Shown here in pieces: positions 20,766 through 21,359 of a DNA stretch of 21,359 nt. Below the pieces are notes generated by a model. It was not told the DNA's origin, made no database searches, and saw only the letters and a list, made by a program, of their open reading frames with translations. Source of the stretch: Halovulum sp039190275 (lineage in GTDB: Bacteria; Pseudomonadota; Alphaproteobacteria; Rhodobacterales; Rhodobacteraceae); the NCBI GenBank assembly GCA_039190275.1, contig JBCCYF010000075.1:1-21359 (forward strand). The letters are read 5' to 3'. The position numbers and the translations under genes were made by a program. Position 1 is the first letter of the stretch, and each line of letters begins with the position of its first letter.

Positions 20766-21359
20766 CGTTCTTTTACGTATGGGACGCCACCCGCCTTGGG
20801 CGGGGTCGCCTTGCCAATGAACCCGGCCAGGATCACAACTGTCAGTATGTAGGGCAATGCCTGCATGAACTGGACCGGGATAACGAACATGCCCAGGTCA
20901 ACGTTCTGGTATTTGGACCCGACAGCTTCCAGAAGACCGAACAACAGGCAGGCCCAAAGCGCGGACCAGGGGCGCCATTTGGCAAAGATCAAAGCTGCCA
21001 ACGCGATAAAACCCCTCCCGGCCGTCATGTCCTTGACGAAACCCGCCGCCGAGGTGCCCATTGACAGATACGCACCGGCCAGCCCACACAGCATGCCGCA
21101 TATCAGCACTGCGGCATAGCGCTGGCGGGTCACCGAGATCCCCGCAGTATCGACGGCGCCCGGGTTCTCTCCGACCGCGCGCAACCGAAGCCCAAATCGG
21201 GTGGCAAACAGGATCCAGGCCGTAATCGGCACGGCAATTAGGGCGATGTACACCAGGATCACCTGACCCGACACAACATCGGCGTAGAATGGTCCCAGAA
21301 CCGGAATACCCCTCAGTGTCTCGGCCAACGGCAGGTCTATTCCGGTAAAGCGCGCGGTG
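20762..21359 (-). CDS. ABC transporter permease, nucleoside/sugar type, C-terminal part (runs off right edge)
   Basis: The last 198 residues of an inner-membrane permease of the BPD_transp_2 family. The frame is open to the window edge, so a TTG at 21328 is not the start. The cytoplasmic coupling motif GENPGAVDTAGI, followed by a GLAGAYLSMG helix, is typical of this family, as are the flanking hydrophobic helices. The fragment resembles the second permease of nucleoside importers that work with a BMP-type lipoprotein and a double ATPase. Those partners would be expected beyond the right edge. Its stop overlaps the phosphorylase start, which supports nucleosides as cargo (inference). Confidence 0.87.
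   Translation of the reverse strand, partial: TARFTGIDLPLAETLRGIPVLGPFYADVVSGQVILVYIALIAVPITAWILFATRFGLRLRAVGENPGAVDTAGISVTRQRYAAVLICGMLCGLAGAYLSMGTSAAGFVKDMTAGRGFIALAALIFAKWRPWSALWACLLFGLLEAVGSKYQNVDLGMFVIPVQFMQALPYILTVVILAGFIGKATPPKAGGVPYVKER

Overview
The window is about 21.4 kb of GC-rich alphaproteobacterial chromosome. The gene families and neighbourhoods (glnD-murJ, a degenerate rhomboid beside trpS, a TIGR02186/TauE pair, DUF1194, a guanidinobutyrase-like ureohydrolase) point to the order Rhodobacterales, probably a marine Roseobacter-group bacterium. This is judged from protein family resemblance by eye, not from a search. Most of the window is ordinary core genome. The accessory-looking part is the left end.

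Layout, left to right. (1) 1-2240, minus: the N-terminal ~746 residues of a large RTX (calcium-binding nonapeptide repeat) protein that runs off the left edge. It has a 19-fold nonapeptide block and two near-identical 141-bp DNA segments 633 bp apart. (2) 2241-3067: a gene-free stretch, partly low in GC, holding the RTX upstream region. (3) 3068-5487, minus: rsmI-yraN-rlmN, two RNA methyltransferases and a nuclease-fold protein. rsmI and yraN overlap by 4 bp. (4) 5590-11061, plus: lpoA-like lipoprotein, glnD and murJ, with overlapping ends. Two peptidoglycan genes thus flank the PII uridylyltransferase. (5) 11088-11777, minus: a rhomboid-fold protein lacking its catalytic residues. (6) 11870-15528, plus: trpS, a conserved membrane protein of unknown function and a compact RecD/Dda-type helicase, closely spaced. 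A good candidate promoter and a perfect hairpin precede trpS. (7) 15557-16513, minus: an agmatinase/guanidinobutyrase-family enzyme, divergent from (8) 16552-17916, plus: a DUF1194 von Willebrand-like secreted protein and a GNAT acetyltransferase; only 38 bp separate the two divergent start codons. (9) 18161-19836, minus: a TauE/SafE-type permease followed by its TIGR02186 partner, with a 4-bp overlap. (10) 19965-21359, minus: the end of a nucleoside-type ABC permease and a purine nucleoside phosphorylase, overlapping by 4 bp, which reads as nucleoside uptake plus phosphorolysis.

No rRNA, tRNA, insertion sequence, CRISPR array or prophage gene was recognised. No complete undescribed system is evident. 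The most interesting points are the catalytically dead rhomboid, the internal duplication in the RTX gene, the short LpoA with Asp at +2 in a coupled operon with glnD and murJ, the hairpin over the trpS promoter, and the Cys-motif membrane protein between trpS and the helicase.
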